DNA of 62,636 nucleotides from Anaerolineales bacterium (GCA_025057645.1 JANXBJ010000016.1:1-62636), one strand, 5' to 3'. Shown: positions 16,533 to 28,276, counted from the stretch's first letter. Notes: generated from the letters alone by a model not told the origin. Translations and numbers: made by a program.

Positions 16533-18341
16533 TCAGGTATTATAACCTGCCGGAGCACGGCTATCCAGCCACTCGAGTAGCGCTCGAGCAGCTTCTTCGG
16601 GGCCTTTTCGCTCCCAACCCGGCAGACCTAGGCGAGTGCGCAGCTGTCCAACAAAGATACCTTGCTCGAAGAAAGCTTGAAAGTAGCGCTGAGCCAGTTC
16701 CTCGTGTAGGGATTGGAACTGGGTAGCCCCGAAGATGTTGGCAAAGTAGGCCTGAACCAGACCAGTTGAGGTAGTAGTGCCTTTGCTCATCGACTTTCCT
16801 TCCCGAAAGACCGCCAGAGCCTGCTCGGGGGTGTAGAACCTCTCGATAATCGGATGGCTTTCGTCGACCTCTTCATAGTTGTTGGCGTAGAGCACCATAT
16901 CCACTTTCGACCCCCGTATGATATTCGCATAGGTCGTGACCGGGAGCACCACCCGAGCGTTCACTTGCGAAGGATTCATGATAATTGTGCGATCCGAGCG
17001 TCCAAAGGCATATCCTGGGCTGAGGTCGTCGAGGCGCACAAAAGCACCGACTTCAGTTCCATAGGCCACAATCTCTCCACCGGGTTGGATTTCGAGCGAA
17101 CCCATGTCGTCGGCGATGATGGTCATAGAGCGGATGGCTTCCTCCCCGATAATGCGAAAGGCCTCAAGAGTCTCGGATTTGCCTGCGCCGGTATCCCCGA
17201 TCAGCAACAAGTTGAACTCGCGCCCGTTCTTAAGCAAGAATTGCATCATCGCTCCATGATAGGGCAATCGTCCCCGGTGCATCATCACGATATTATGGAG
17301 GGTGAGAGTCATCTTTTTCATGTAACCGAAATAGCCGAACTCTCTGCGGCGGGGGATCGCTCCGATCCAAATCTCGGTTTCGGGATGTCGATAAAAGACG
17401 GTGGGATACTCTGCCTCTGGATCAATACACTCATCGGGAACCCCAAAGAGCAGAAGCGCATCGACGCGGTGAGTGTTGAGGAATTCATCTTCGGCCAGTT
17501 CAAACAGGTTGCACAGCGTGAAGCCGAGTTCGTAAAATTGCTCATGAAAGTAAATCAGAATAAGCAGCGGCCCCACCTTGGCGGGGTAACACAGCCACTC
17601 GCCGGGATCGATGTGAAGTGCTTCGAGCGGGTTGCGGTGTGTTTGGATAAATTGCCCGGTGCGTTTGTTCATCGGGGGGTTGAGCAAGAGCGGAGGGTAC
17701 ATCAACACCTGGCGAATCACCGCAATCTGGTTGAGAGGCTGAAGATTGTCAAAGATAGGAAAGATCGGTTTAGGAAGAGCGATCGCAGCTACTTCTGCGC
17801 CAGCAACGACCTGGCGATAGATATTTGGGTGCTGACCGCTAATATTTTCTTGGATATCGCGATAAACGCTGCGCACTAAGTGGGTGAGCGATTCGATCGT
17901 GCGGTTAAACGTGCGGTAGGGACGTTGATCGAGCGCATCGCCCTCGGAGTCGCAGATCAAGAAGCGTTCATATTCTCTCCAGTCGTCGTAGAGATACTCG
18001 ATAAAGTCGAAGAGCAACTCCGGACGCTCGAGCAGATGGACTTGTTCCTCGTTGACCAACTTGCGGACATGCTCCAAAGGAAGCTTGGCCAGCCAGCGCA
18101 GAATGGCCACCAAATGATGCAATTCTTGATCTGGGATACGGCCTTCGGGCGAGGGCCTGAACAGTTCCACAAGCGGTGATCCTTGCCGTTTGAGCGAGTC
18201 GACCGCGCGGCGCAAGACTTCGAAAAACATTGCGCTGCAGAGCAATTCATCGGCCGTCTCGCACACTCGGTCGCGGATGTAGAGAATAGCTTTGCGCCCG
18301 ACAAACTTGTAATGGGTTATCGGAGAAAGAGGACGCCTCAT
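16533..18341 (-). CDS. HprK/PEPCK-superfamily P-loop protein with large unknown N-terminal region
   Basis: 602 residues. The C-terminal part has a Walker A GDTGAGKSE near residue 380, an upstream HGAMM, and ADDMGSLE about 30 residues later. This H / P-loop-GKSE / ADD arrangement resembles HPr kinase and the related ATP-type PEP carboxykinases. Full PEPCK motifs are not seen, and no HPr or other PTS gene is near. The N-terminal 330 residues match nothing recognised and have no membrane segments, so the protein is cytoplasmic. The gene is monocistronic. It may be a protein or small-molecule kinase. PEPCK is an alternative that I consider less likely. Confidence 0.6.
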   Translation of the reverse strand: MRRPLSPITHYKFVGRKAILYIRDRVCETADELLCSAMFFEVLRRAVDSLKRQGSPLVELFRPSPEGRIPDQELHHLVAILRWLAKLPLEHVRKLVNEEQVHLLERPELLFDFIEYLYDDWREYERFLICDSEGDALDQRPYRTFNRTIESLTHLVRSVYRDIQENISGQHPNIYRQVVAGAEVAAIALPKPIFPIFDNLQPLNQIAVIRQVLMYPPLLLNPPMNKRTGQFIQTHRNPLEALHIDPGEWLCYPAKVGPLLILIYFHEQFYELGFTLCNLFELAEDEFLNTHRVDALLLFGVPDECIDPEAEYPTVFYRHPETEIWIGAIPRRREFGYFGYMKKMTLTLHNIVMMHRGRLPYHGAMMQFLLKNGREFNLLLIGDTGAGKSETLEAFRIIGEEAIRSMTIIADDMGSLEIQPGGEIVAYGTEVGAFVRLDDLSPGYAFGRSDRTIIMNPSQVNARVVLPVTTYANIIRGSKVDMVLYANNYEEVDESHPIIERFYTPEQALAVFREGKSMSKGTTTSTGLVQAYFANIFGATQFQSLHEELAQRYFQAFFEQGIFVGQLRTRLGLPGWERKGPEEAARALLEWLDSRAPAGYNT

Positions 18342-18552
18342 TTTGCCTGCCGTCGTAGAGTGTCTTGATCTACCTCAAGAATATTTCGGGCTATTCTATC
18401 AGAAAATTTTTGGGTGTTGATAAAGTCGGGGAGGCTGAATTCGAGGAGAGGGGGCCTATCCAAGCGACTTGTGCAAATCGCCTAAGAGTGTCCGCCCTCT
18501 AATTTTCAGAGAACCTGTTTTGTGCTATGATCATAAAATAGGCGAGGGATGT

Positions 18553-19296
18553 ATGCAGCCCTGGAAACGCGCACTGGTTTTCTTATTGCTAAATGCCATC
18601 GTCTCGGCTACGGTAACCTTAACCGTGTTGTGGATCTGGGACCTCACCCATCCCAAGCCCCCGGTTGCGGCAGACCTCCCTTCAAGGGCCGAACTCACCC
18701 CGGTTAGTGGGCCGGTTAGCAGTCCTGCGTCGCCTACCGCTACGTCAGCGATTGTGATGGAAGAGTACCTTGTGCGTGAGGGCGATACCTTGGGGCAGAT
18801 CGCTGAAAAGTACCAAGTGAGTGTCGAAAGCTTGCTCAGAGCTAACGGCTTGCAGGATGCGAATGCCCTCAGTGTTGGGATGGTAATTTATATCCCTGTC
18901 ACCCCTGAGGCGCCTCTCCAATCCCCGGCTCAAGTAACCCCTTCCCCCCTCGCAGCCACCCCTACTTTGGCCCCCGGTGCCCGGCCGCCTGGTGCGGTGA
19001 TCAACAGTGTGATCGGGGTCGGCGATTTATCCACAGAGCGGGTCTTTATCACCCGGGTGGGCAGTGGGGTGTTGTTGCTTAAGGATTGGCGTCTGACTGA
19101 CGAAGATGGGAACGTCTTTGTCTTTCCCGAACTTGCCCTTTACGAAGATGGGGCGATCAACCTCTGGACTACTACCGGTATCGTGACCCCGGTGGACTTG
19201 TACTGGGGTCTGGCAACCCCGGTGTGGCGTGCCGGAGAGACGGCTGCCCTGTACAACGAGCGCGGTGAGATGGTTTCAACTTACACCATCCCTTAG
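18553..19296 (+). CDS. Secreted LysM protein with C-terminal lamin-tail-like domain
   Basis: 247 residues from the ATG at 18553. One N-terminal membrane anchor (about 5-27), a Pro/Ser/Thr linker, a LysM peptidoglycan-binding domain (YLVREGDTLGQIAEKYQVS, about 74-120), a second Pro-rich linker, then about 80 residues resembling a lamin tail domain (LLLKDWRLTDEDGNVFVFP). It probably sits outside the membrane bound to the wall. The DUF1992 gene begins 14 bases downstream, so it may be part of the dnaX transcript. Role unknown. Confidence 0.78.
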   Translation: MQPWKRALVFLLLNAIVSATVTLTVLWIWDLTHPKPPVAADLPSRAELTPVSGPVSSPASPTATSAIVMEEYLVREGDTLGQIAEKYQVSVESLLRANGLQDANALSVGMVIYIPVTPEAPLQSPAQVTPSPLAATPTLAPGARPPGAVINSVIGVGDLSTERVFITRVGSGVLLLKDWRLTDEDGNVFVFPELALYEDGAINLWTTTGIVTPVDLYWGLATPVWRAGETAALYNERGEMVSTYTIP

Positions 19297-19310
19297 GTTG
19301 GGGGAGCGAG

Positions 19311-19712
19311 ATGTGGTGGGTTGAAGAGCGAATTGCTGAAGCCATTGCACAAGGACAGTTCGAGAACTTGAGCGGTAAAGGGAAGCCGATTCGATGGGAG
19401 GAAAATCCGTTTACCCCTCCGGAGATGCGGCTGGCCTTTCACCTTTTGCACTCTCACGGCTTCACCTTGCCCTGGATTGAAATGCAACAGGAGCTGCTAG
19501 CCGAGAAGGAGAAGCTGCGCCAAAGGATTGCCCGGCTCCAGCAACTCTCTCCCTCTGGCAGCGAGCTCTGGCGAGAGCGAGAAAAAGCGCAATTGGAAGC
19601 GCAGATTCGGGAATTGAATCAACGCATTCGCAGATATAATATCCAGGTACCCCTAATGCGCTTTCAACTGCCGATTTTGGACCCAGAAGCTGAACTCGAA
19701 GGGATTCGATGA
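19311..19712 (+). CDS. DUF1992 family protein (DnaJC28 conserved domain)
   Basis: 133 residues. The N-terminal signature is clear: the E-E-R-I-x-E-A-x-x-x-G-x-F-x-x-L-x-G-x-G-K-P pattern at residues 5-26, then EMRLAFHLLHSHGFTLPW. The rest is a charged coiled coil (about 60-115). Members are named after human DNAJC28, but the molecular role in bacteria is unknown. It overlaps dnaX by 4 bases (ATGA), so it is translated together with the DNA polymerase clamp-loader operon. Confidence 0.85.
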   Translation: MWWVEERIAEAIAQGQFENLSGKGKPIRWEENPFTPPEMRLAFHLLHSHGFTLPWIEMQQELLAEKEKLRQRIARLQQLSPSGSELWREREKAQLEAQIRELNQRIRRYNIQVPLMRFQLPILDPEAELEGIR

Positions 19713-21310
19713 CCCAGACGCTGTATCGCAAGTGGCGCCCAACCCGTTGGGAGGAGATTGTTGGGCAGGAACATGTTGTCCAAACGTTGCGCAATGCCGT
19801 TGCGAGCAACCGCTTTGCTCATGCTTATCTCTTTTCCGGACCTCGGGGGACGGGGAAGACCACCACGGCGCGGATCTTAGCCAAAGCCTTGAACTGCCTC
19901 GCTGAGGACGACGCTCAGAAGCCCTGTGGAAACTGCCCCAACTGTTTGGCGATTCAGAGCGGACATTTTCTGGACCTAATTGAGATCGATGCTGCTTCCA
20001 ACACCAGTGTGGAGGACGTGCGCGACCTGCGCGAGAAAATCAATTTTTCTCCAAGCCAGGGCAAGTTCAAGGTATATATCGTTGATGAAGTACATATGCT
20101 CTCCACCGCAGCGTTTAATGCCTTGCTAAAGACCCTGGAAGAGCCTCCACCTCATGCGATTTTTGTGTTGGCAACCACCGAAGCCCACAAGATTCCGGCC
20201 ACGGTCCTTTCTCGTTGCCAACGACACGAGTTCCGTCGCATCCCTCTCTCTGCGATCGTAGCTCAATTGCAGAAGATTGCCCGAGAAGAAAGGATCGCGG
20301 TCGAACCGGAAGCCTTGCAGGTCATTGCACGACAAGCTACCGGGAGCCTCCGCGATGCCATTTCCTTGTTTGATCAATTGGCCGCAGCAGGAAAGCCGAT
20401 CACGGTTGAATGGGTTAGCCAGATGCTTGGAACTGTGGCCAGTCAAGCCGTTTTGGAACTGGTTGAAGCGCTGGTAGAGGGAGATGCAAAGCGGGGCTTA
20501 GAGCTGATCCATCAAGCGCTCGATAGTGGTGCAGATGGACGTGTCTTCTCGCGTCAGGTGGTGGATCACTTGCGCAACCTGCTCCTGGTCAGGGTGGGCA
20601 ATGCCCGGGAGGTAGAAGTGCCGCAGGAGATGAAGCAAAGGCTTGCGGAGCAAGCCCAAAAATTTACGGTGAGTCAACTTCTCACCTTGATCCGTGCCTT
20701 TCAAGGGGCGGCTGCCGAAACCCGCCTGAGTTGGCTAGCGGCCTTACCGCTGGAAGTGGCTCTGCTTGAAGCCATAAATGCCTTGCAAGCGGAGAGAGCC
20801 AAAGCGGATGAACCGCTTTCTGCTTCAGCTCCCCGCTCAATGCCTCCTGTGCCCGTTCCCAAACCTGCGCTGAGAGAGGGAGAGCTTGCCGAAAGGAGAT
20901 CACTGGGGGGGCAAGGAAGAGCAACTGCCGCTGTTGGCGGGTCGGCGCCTGAAAGCCAGGGTCTTACTCTTGAAGCAGTTCAAACCCATTGGCGAGAGAT
21001 TCGACAACTCGTCCGGAGTCAGAACCCGGGGGTAGAAGCGCTGTTGAATTCTTGCAAGCCGGCAGCCGTAAAAGGAAGGCAACTGTTTTTGGTTTTCAAC
21101 GGCGAGTTTGCCAAACAAAAGATGGAAAGACCGGAGGCTCTGGCGCTGGTCAGCCGTGCCATCGCAAAAACGCTGAACTGTGCGGTTGAGATTCGTTGCC
21201 TGTTGCGCAATTTGAAGCAAGAGGAATTGCCCGAGGGGGTTGACCAGAATGGAGTGATTGCGGAAGCCTTACGGTTGGGCGGCGAAATTATCGAGATTCA
21301 GGACTCGTGA
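19709..21310 (+). CDS. dnaX: DNA polymerase III clamp-loader subunit tau (and probably gamma)
   Basis: 533 residues. AAA+ domain with Walker A GPRGTGKTT (about 45-53), a zinc-binding cluster C-x8-C-x2-C-x2-C (about 63-80), Walker B DEVHML and the sensor/SRC motif VLSRCQRHEF. Domain III ends near 370, followed by a Pro-rich linker and a C-terminal domain for polymerase binding. It loads the sliding clamp in the replisome. A G7 tract with a Shine-Dalgarno-like sequence upstream lies in the linker and could produce a short gamma form. Operon with ybaB and recR, an order conserved in many bacteria. Confidence 0.97.
   Translation: MTQTLYRKWRPTRWEEIVGQEHVVQTLRNAVASNRFAHAYLFSGPRGTGKTTTARILAKALNCLAEDDAQKPCGNCPNCLAIQSGHFLDLIEIDAASNTSVEDVRDLREKINFSPSQGKFKVYIVDEVHMLSTAAFNALLKTLEEPPPHAIFVLATTEAHKIPATVLSRCQRHEFRRIPLSAIVAQLQKIAREERIAVEPEALQVIARQATGSLRDAISLFDQLAAAGKPITVEWVSQMLGTVASQAVLELVEALVEGDAKRGLELIHQALDSGADGRVFSRQVVDHLRNLLLVRVGNAREVEVPQEMKQRLAEQAQKFTVSQLLTLIRAFQGAAAETRLSWLAALPLEVALLEAINALQAERAKADEPLSASAPRSMPPVPVPKPALREGELAERRSLGGQGRATAAVGGSAPESQGLTLEAVQTHWREIRQLVRSQNPGVEALLNSCKPAAVKGRQLFLVFNGEFAKQKMERPEALALVSRAIAKTLNCAVEIRCLLRNLKQEELPEGVDQNGVIAEALRLGGEIIEIQDS
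20893..20952 (+). promoter_or_regulatory. Probable programmed -1 frameshift site in dnaX
   Basis: The heptamer G GGG GGG (20905-20911) is in the correct register of the tau frame for tandem -1 slippage. AAGGAG (20893-20898), a Shine-Dalgarno-like stimulator, lies 6 bases upstream. In the -1 frame 13 more codons follow before TGA (20950-20952), giving a gamma-like product of about 414 residues ending just after domain III. The E. coli dnaX signal has the same layout with an A-rich heptamer. Transcriptional slippage on G7 would give a similar result. Confidence 0.68.
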
Positions 21311-21328
21311 CTGGTGAAGGAGGATACC

Positions 21329-21658
21329 ATGGCAAAAGGCTATAAAGCCCCCAAAGGGACAGGGCCGGCGGGGATGATGCAACAGTTGCAAAAGCTACAA
21401 GAGCAACTGCAGCAGGTGCAGGAACAGCTTGCCCAGGAGACCGTCACCGCAACCGCCGGAGGAGGTGTGGTAAGGGTAACGCTCACCGGTGACCAGCGCT
21501 GTAAGTCGGTGGAGATCGACCCCCAATTGATCCAAGAGGGCGATGTAGAAATGATTCAGGACTTGGTGTTGACGGCGTTCAATTTGGCTCTGGAGCGAAG
21601 CCGAGAGCTGGCTGCGGAGCGGTTGGGGCCTCTAGCGGGTGGCCTGCCCTATTCTTAG
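21329..21658 (+). CDS. ybaB: YbaB/EbfC family nucleoid-associated protein
   Basis: 109 residues from the ATG at 21329, chosen over an upstream GTG because AAGGAGG precedes it at good spacing. A Gln-rich coiled coil (MMQQLQKLQEQLQQVQEQLA) is followed by the conserved GGGVVRVTLTGDQRCKSVEID core. YbaB dimers bind DNA. It lies between dnaX and recR, and its stop codon abuts the recR start. Confidence 0.94.
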   Translation: MAKGYKAPKGTGPAGMMQQLQKLQEQLQQVQEQLAQETVTATAGGGVVRVTLTGDQRCKSVEIDPQLIQEGDVEMIQDLVLTAFNLALERSRELAAERLGPLAGGLPYS

Positions 21659-22273
21659 ATGTCCTTACCCAAACCTTTTCAAGATGTGATCAACGCTTTC
21701 AGTCGCCTGCCGGGGATTGGACCGAAAACGGCTTCTCGTTTGACCTTTTATTTGTGGCGGTCACCGCAGGAGCTAAGCCTCGAACTGGCCCATGCTCTAC
21801 TAGCCCTAAAGACCGAGACCAGCGTGTGCCCGCGCTGCTTTTTCCTCATGGCCTCTGGGCAGGGGGTTTGTGAAATCTGTGCTGATAGCGAAAGGCAACG
21901 CGATGTTCTTTGTGTAGTCGAAGAAGCACTGGATGTGATCGCCCTTGAGCGTTCTGGGGTATATCGCGGCCTATATCATGTATTGCAAGGGGTGCTTTCC
22001 CCAATCGAAGGAGTAGGTCCTCAGGACCTTCGTATTGCAGAGTTGCTCCAGCGGCTCGAAAGAGAGGCCTTTCAGGAGGTGATCTTGGCGACAAATCCCA
22101 GCCTTGAAGGGGAAGCAACGGCAATGTATCTGAAGCAGCGCCTACAAGGGTACGGGGTGAAGGTAACCCGCTTGGCCCGCGGGCTACCCGTGGGTGGAGA
22201 TTTGGAGTATGCGGATCCAAACACACTGCTGCGGGCGTTGTTAGGGCGGCAGGAGATGGGCGGCGAAGGATAG
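21659..22273 (+). CDS. recR: Recombination mediator RecR
   Basis: 204 residues. Helix-hairpin-helix (RLPGIGPKTASRLTFYL, about 16-32), the zinc finger C-P-R-C with a second pair C-E-I-C (about 57-74), and the TOPRIM domain (LCVVEEALDVIALE then EVILATNPSLEGEATAMYL). It works with RecF/RecO to load RecA at gaps. The ATG follows the ybaB stop with no gap. Confidence 0.97.
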   Translation: MSLPKPFQDVINAFSRLPGIGPKTASRLTFYLWRSPQELSLELAHALLALKTETSVCPRCFFLMASGQGVCEICADSERQRDVLCVVEEALDVIALERSGVYRGLYHVLQGVLSPIEGVGPQDLRIAELLQRLEREAFQEVILATNPSLEGEATAMYLKQRLQGYGVKVTRLARGLPVGGDLEYADPNTLLRALLGRQEMGGEG

Positions 22274-22368
22274 GCAAGGGCGGGCGAGGTTTGTTGGTCG
22301 GGTTTGGCTCTGAGAGGTATTAAGCAATGTTAATCGCATCATTATAGATTAAAATGGCTTAAAACCTC

Positions 22369-22396
22369 TTGACAGGGGGGAGCAAATCGGTATAAT
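22369..22396 (+). promoter_or_regulatory. rRNA operon promoter P1
   Basis: TTGACA (22369-22374), 16-base spacer, TATAAT (22391-22396): both hexamers are consensus. It lies about 290 bases upstream of 16S. A GC-rich start region (AGGGGG) follows. Confidence 0.8.
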
Positions 22397-22471
22397 AGGG
22401 GGTGAATAAAAACCAAGATGGATCTTACCTCGGTGGGATGATCCTTTACAACTAAAAAGACGCCCCTGCGT

Positions 22472-22541
22472 CAGAGACCAGAACTGCAGAAGTTCGGTTG
22501 GTCTGACGGCCGATGTCAATCAAAAGACATCGGTATTTTGT
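22472..22541 (+). terminator. Paired hairpins, the second terminator-like, between rRNA promoters P1 and P2
   Basis: An imperfect hairpin (about 22472-22505, loop GCAG) is followed by a perfect 8-bp hairpin CCGATGTC/GACATCGG (22510-22517 and 22526-22533) and a TATTTTGT tract. P2 begins 12 bases later. It could stop or slow transcripts from P1, or mark a small leader RNA. The T tract is imperfect. Confidence 0.45.
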
Positions 22542-22552
22542 CTCAAAAATCC

Positions 22553-22581
22553 TTGACAGGCGAATGCGAGGCTGGTATACT
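22553..22581 (+). promoter_or_regulatory. rRNA operon promoter P2
   Basis: TTGACA (22553-22558), 17-base spacer, TATACT (22576-22581), about 100 bases before 16S. Together with P1 this is the tandem promoter layout common for rRNA operons. Confidence 0.85.
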
Positions 22582-22605
22582 GCATACTCGCTTCAAGGAC
22601 AGCAC

Positions 22606-22633
22606 CTTAACAACTGAAGAGTGATAGAAAGCG
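22606..22633 (+). other. 5' arm of the 16S processing stem
   Basis: The stretch around CTTAACAACTGAAG pairs over about 28 bases with 24293-24320 downstream of 16S, with one small mismatch. This is the long stem expected for RNase III release of pre-16S. The first 12 bases recur before 23S (24727 onward), where they take part in the equivalent 23S stem. Confidence 0.85.
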
Positions 22634-22687
22634 GACCTTGCGCTTCCAGGCCATGGTGGAACCACCGTACCGTAAGGTACGAAAGTT

Positions 22688-24197
<1,510 letters not shown>

Positions 24198-24331
24198 CTA
24201 TTGGATAATGAGCGACCCTGCGCGGTTCAACCGCTCCGGGAAGCTCTATGCCAAGTCGTCTCTCAGCGGTGTGGAGACGCTGGAAGCCGGGGCGCTTTCT
24301 ATCACTTCTCAGTTGTTAAGGGCTGTCGGTT

Positions 24332-24405
<74 letters not shown>

Positions 24406-24428
24406 CAACCACTAAGGTTGTGAGACCT

Positions 24429-24501
24429 GGGGATGTAGCTCAGTTGGGAGAGCGCCGCCTTTGCAAGGCGGATGTCACGGGTTCGAGTCCCGTCATCTCC
24501 A
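24429..24501 (+). tRNA. tRNA-Ala (UGC anticodon)
   Basis: Acceptor GGGGATG/CATCTCC, anticodon loop TTTGCAA (TGC), T loop GGTTCGAGTCC, CCA not encoded. Spacer partner of tRNA-Ile, 23 bases after it. Confidence 0.96.
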
Positions 24502-24596
24502 CCTGACGGAGCGAAACCGGTTAGGAGTTTGAGGGATTTTGATTTTCGGACAGTTGAACCAAACGGTTTCATAAGGCAAAATCGCATGGGAAGGGC

Positions 24597-24617
24597 GGCC
24601 CGGCGATTTGCCGGGCC
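24597..24617 (+). repeat. Strong hairpin in the tRNA-23S spacer
   Basis: GGCCCGGC (24597-24604), loop GATTT, then the exact complement (24610-24617) and GGTTTGTC. It resembles an intrinsic terminator with a poor T tract inside the rRNA operon. It may be a processing or antitermination-sensitive element. Confidence 0.5.
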
Positions 24618-24726
24618 GGTTTGTCTGACAAGTAAAAAGGTTGAACGAAAGGGGGCGCTTCGTACAAAAACTTGTGATGGCGGAGCGGCCTCGGGCGTTC
24701 AACCGCCCGGAAAGCGGTTAGAACCT

Positions 24727-24781
24727 TAACAACTGAATAGGATCGGCACCTGCGAAAAGTTTCGATTTCTCCGCGTCACGG
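24727..24781 (+). other. 5' arm of the 23S processing stem
   Basis: CAACTGAATAGGATC and, closer in, CTCCGCGTCACGGG pair with 28496-28550 downstream of 23S (CCCGTGATGCGGAG and GATCCTATTCAGTTG), allowing for small internal loops. This marks the mature 23S ends near 24781 and 28496. Confidence 0.85.
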
Positions 24782-25275
24782 GGTAAGCTACTAAGGGCTT
24801 ACGGTGGATGCCTAGGCGCCAAGTGCCGATGAAGGACGTGGGACACTGCGATAAGCCTCGGGTAGCCGTGTACAGGCGTTGATCCGGGGATCTCCGAATG
24901 GGGAAACCCGCCGTTGCGATCCAACGGCATCTCCTGGCTGAACCCATAGGCTAGGAGAGGGGAACCTGGGGAACTGAAACATCTTAGTACCCAGAGGAAA
25001 AGAGATCATTCCCCTAGTAGTGGCGAGCGAACGGGGAACAGCCCAAACCGCAGTGGCTTGCCGCTGCGGGGTTGTAGGGCCTGACATATGGGAGTGACAA
25101 ATCATTCCGTTAGCAGAAAGGTGTGGGAAAGCCTACCAGAGAGGGTAATAGTCCCGTATGCGAAAACGGAATGACTCCCGTCAGGTACCTGAGTACTGCC
25201 GGGCACGCTAATCCGGCAGGAAGCTGGGGAGTCCACTCTCCAAGGCTAAATACACTTGGCGACCGATAGTGGACA

Positions 25276-25306
<31 letters not shown>

Positions 25307-25478
25307 GGTGAGGGGAGTGAAATAGAACCTGAAACCGTAAGCCTACAAACAGTCGGAGGGCTAATGGTGGGTCTGTGCTCCGGTGAAAGCCGGGTGCGCG
25401 CCACTAGGCCTGACGGCGTGCCTCTTGGAGAATGAGCCTGCGAGTTAATCTCTGCGGCAAGGCTAAGGGAGTGACACC

Positions 25479-25513
<35 letters not shown>

Positions 25514-25795
25514 TTAGTCGCAGGGATTAGACACGAAACCGAGTGAGCTACCCATGGCCAGGGTGAAGCGAGTCTAACCACTCGTGGAGGCCCGAACCCA
25601 CTAATGTTGCAAAATTAGGGGATGAGCTGTGGGTAGAGGTGATATGCCAAACGAACTCGGAGATAGCTTGTTCTCCCCGAAATAGCTTTAGGGCTAGCGT
25701 CATGCGTTCAGTATCGGAGGTAGAGCACTGGATGGGCTAGGGGGCTCACTGCTTACCGAACCCAACCAAACTCCGAATGCCGATACTCTACAGCA

Positions 25796-25837
<42 letters not shown>

Positions 25838-25910
25838 AAACAGCCCAGACCATCGGCTAAGGTCCCTAAGTCCAGACTAAGTGGGAAACGAGGTGGGATT
25901 GCACGGACAA

Positions 25911-25968
<58 letters not shown>

Positions 25969-26683
25969 AAGTGATCCTGCGCGGAAAACCCAACGGGGCT
26001 AAGTCTGGCACCGAAGCCATGGGTCTCAGTCTTAGACTGGGACGGTAGGGGAGCGTTCTGCCGACGGGGAAGGCCGACCGGAAGGACGGCTCGAGTTGGC
26101 AGAAGTGAGAATGCAGGCATGAGTAGCGTAAAACACGTGAGAACCGTGTTCGCCGTAAGTCTAAGGTTTCCGACGCCAGGTCAATCCGCGTCGGGTTAGT
26201 CGGGCCTTAGCCGAGGCCGAAAGGCGTAGGTGATGGACATCCGGTCAACATTCCGGAACCGCCTGGACAGAGCGATGTGGGGACGCAGCGAGGTAGGCCA
26301 GCCCACGATTGGTGGTGTGGGTGTAAGCGTGTAGGCGTTGAGGCTTGTAGGCAAATCCGCAAGCCGAGCTGAGGCGCGAATGCGAGCCCTCGAGGCGGAA
26401 GTGGTTGAGCCTTGCTGCCGAGAAAAGCCACTAAGCGTTGAAGTCCGGGCGCCCGTACCGCAAACCGACACTGGTAGACGGGTAGAATATACCAAGGCGA
26501 ACGGGAGAACCTTCGTCAAGGAACTAGGCAAATTGGCCCCGTAACTTCGGGAGAAGGGGTGCCTCCCTGTGTGAAGCCTCTCGCAGGTGGAGCATGGGGG
26601 GGCCGCAGTGAATGGGCTCTAGTGACTGGTTAACAAAACCACAGGTCTCTGCTAAGCCGTAAGGCGATGTATAGGGGCTGACA

Positions 26684-26716
<33 letters not shown>

Positions 26717-26727
26717 TAGCGCAAGCG

Positions 26728-27550
<823 letters not shown>

Positions 27551-27639
27551 AAGTTCCGACCCGCACGAACGGTGTAACAACTGGAGCACTGTCTCGACGA
27601 AGGACCCGGTGAAATTGAAATGGCTGTGAAGATGCGGCC

Positions 27640-27679
<40 letters not shown>

Positions 27680-27826
27680 CAGCTTGGCATTGAGTTTGGG
27701 CACGGTCTGTGTAGGATAGGTGGGAGGCTGTGAAGCTGGGGCGCCAGCCTCGGTGGAGCCGTCGGTGAAATACCACCCTGATCGTGTCTAGACCCTAACC
27801 CCACGCCGTCATCCGGGTGGGGGACC

Positions 27827-27882
<56 letters not shown>

Positions 27883-27883
27883 C

Positions 27884-27914
<31 letters not shown>

Positions 27915-27960
27915 CCGGAGAGTGCAAAGGCATAAGGGAGCTTGACTGCAAGACCAACGC

Positions 27961-27994
<34 letters not shown>

Positions 27995-28025
27995 CACGGT
28001 ACCGAGTGGAAGGGCCGTGGCTTAC

Positions 28026-28056
<31 letters not shown>

Positions 28057-28092
28057 GGTGAGGTCCAAGAGTTCACATCGACGACCTCGCTC

Positions 28093-28127
<35 letters not shown>

Positions 28128-28133
28128 TGGACA

Positions 28134-28167
<34 letters not shown>

Positions 28168-28168
28168 C

Positions 28169-28234
<66 letters not shown>

Positions 28235-28245
28235 TTTGAGAGGAG

Positions 28246-28276
<31 letters not shown>

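Noticed and set aside
16533-18341. Straight call as ATP-type PEP carboxykinase
   Set aside because: The P-loop GDTGAGKSE and nearby residues fit HprK better, and the substrate-binding motifs of PEPCK are not visible.
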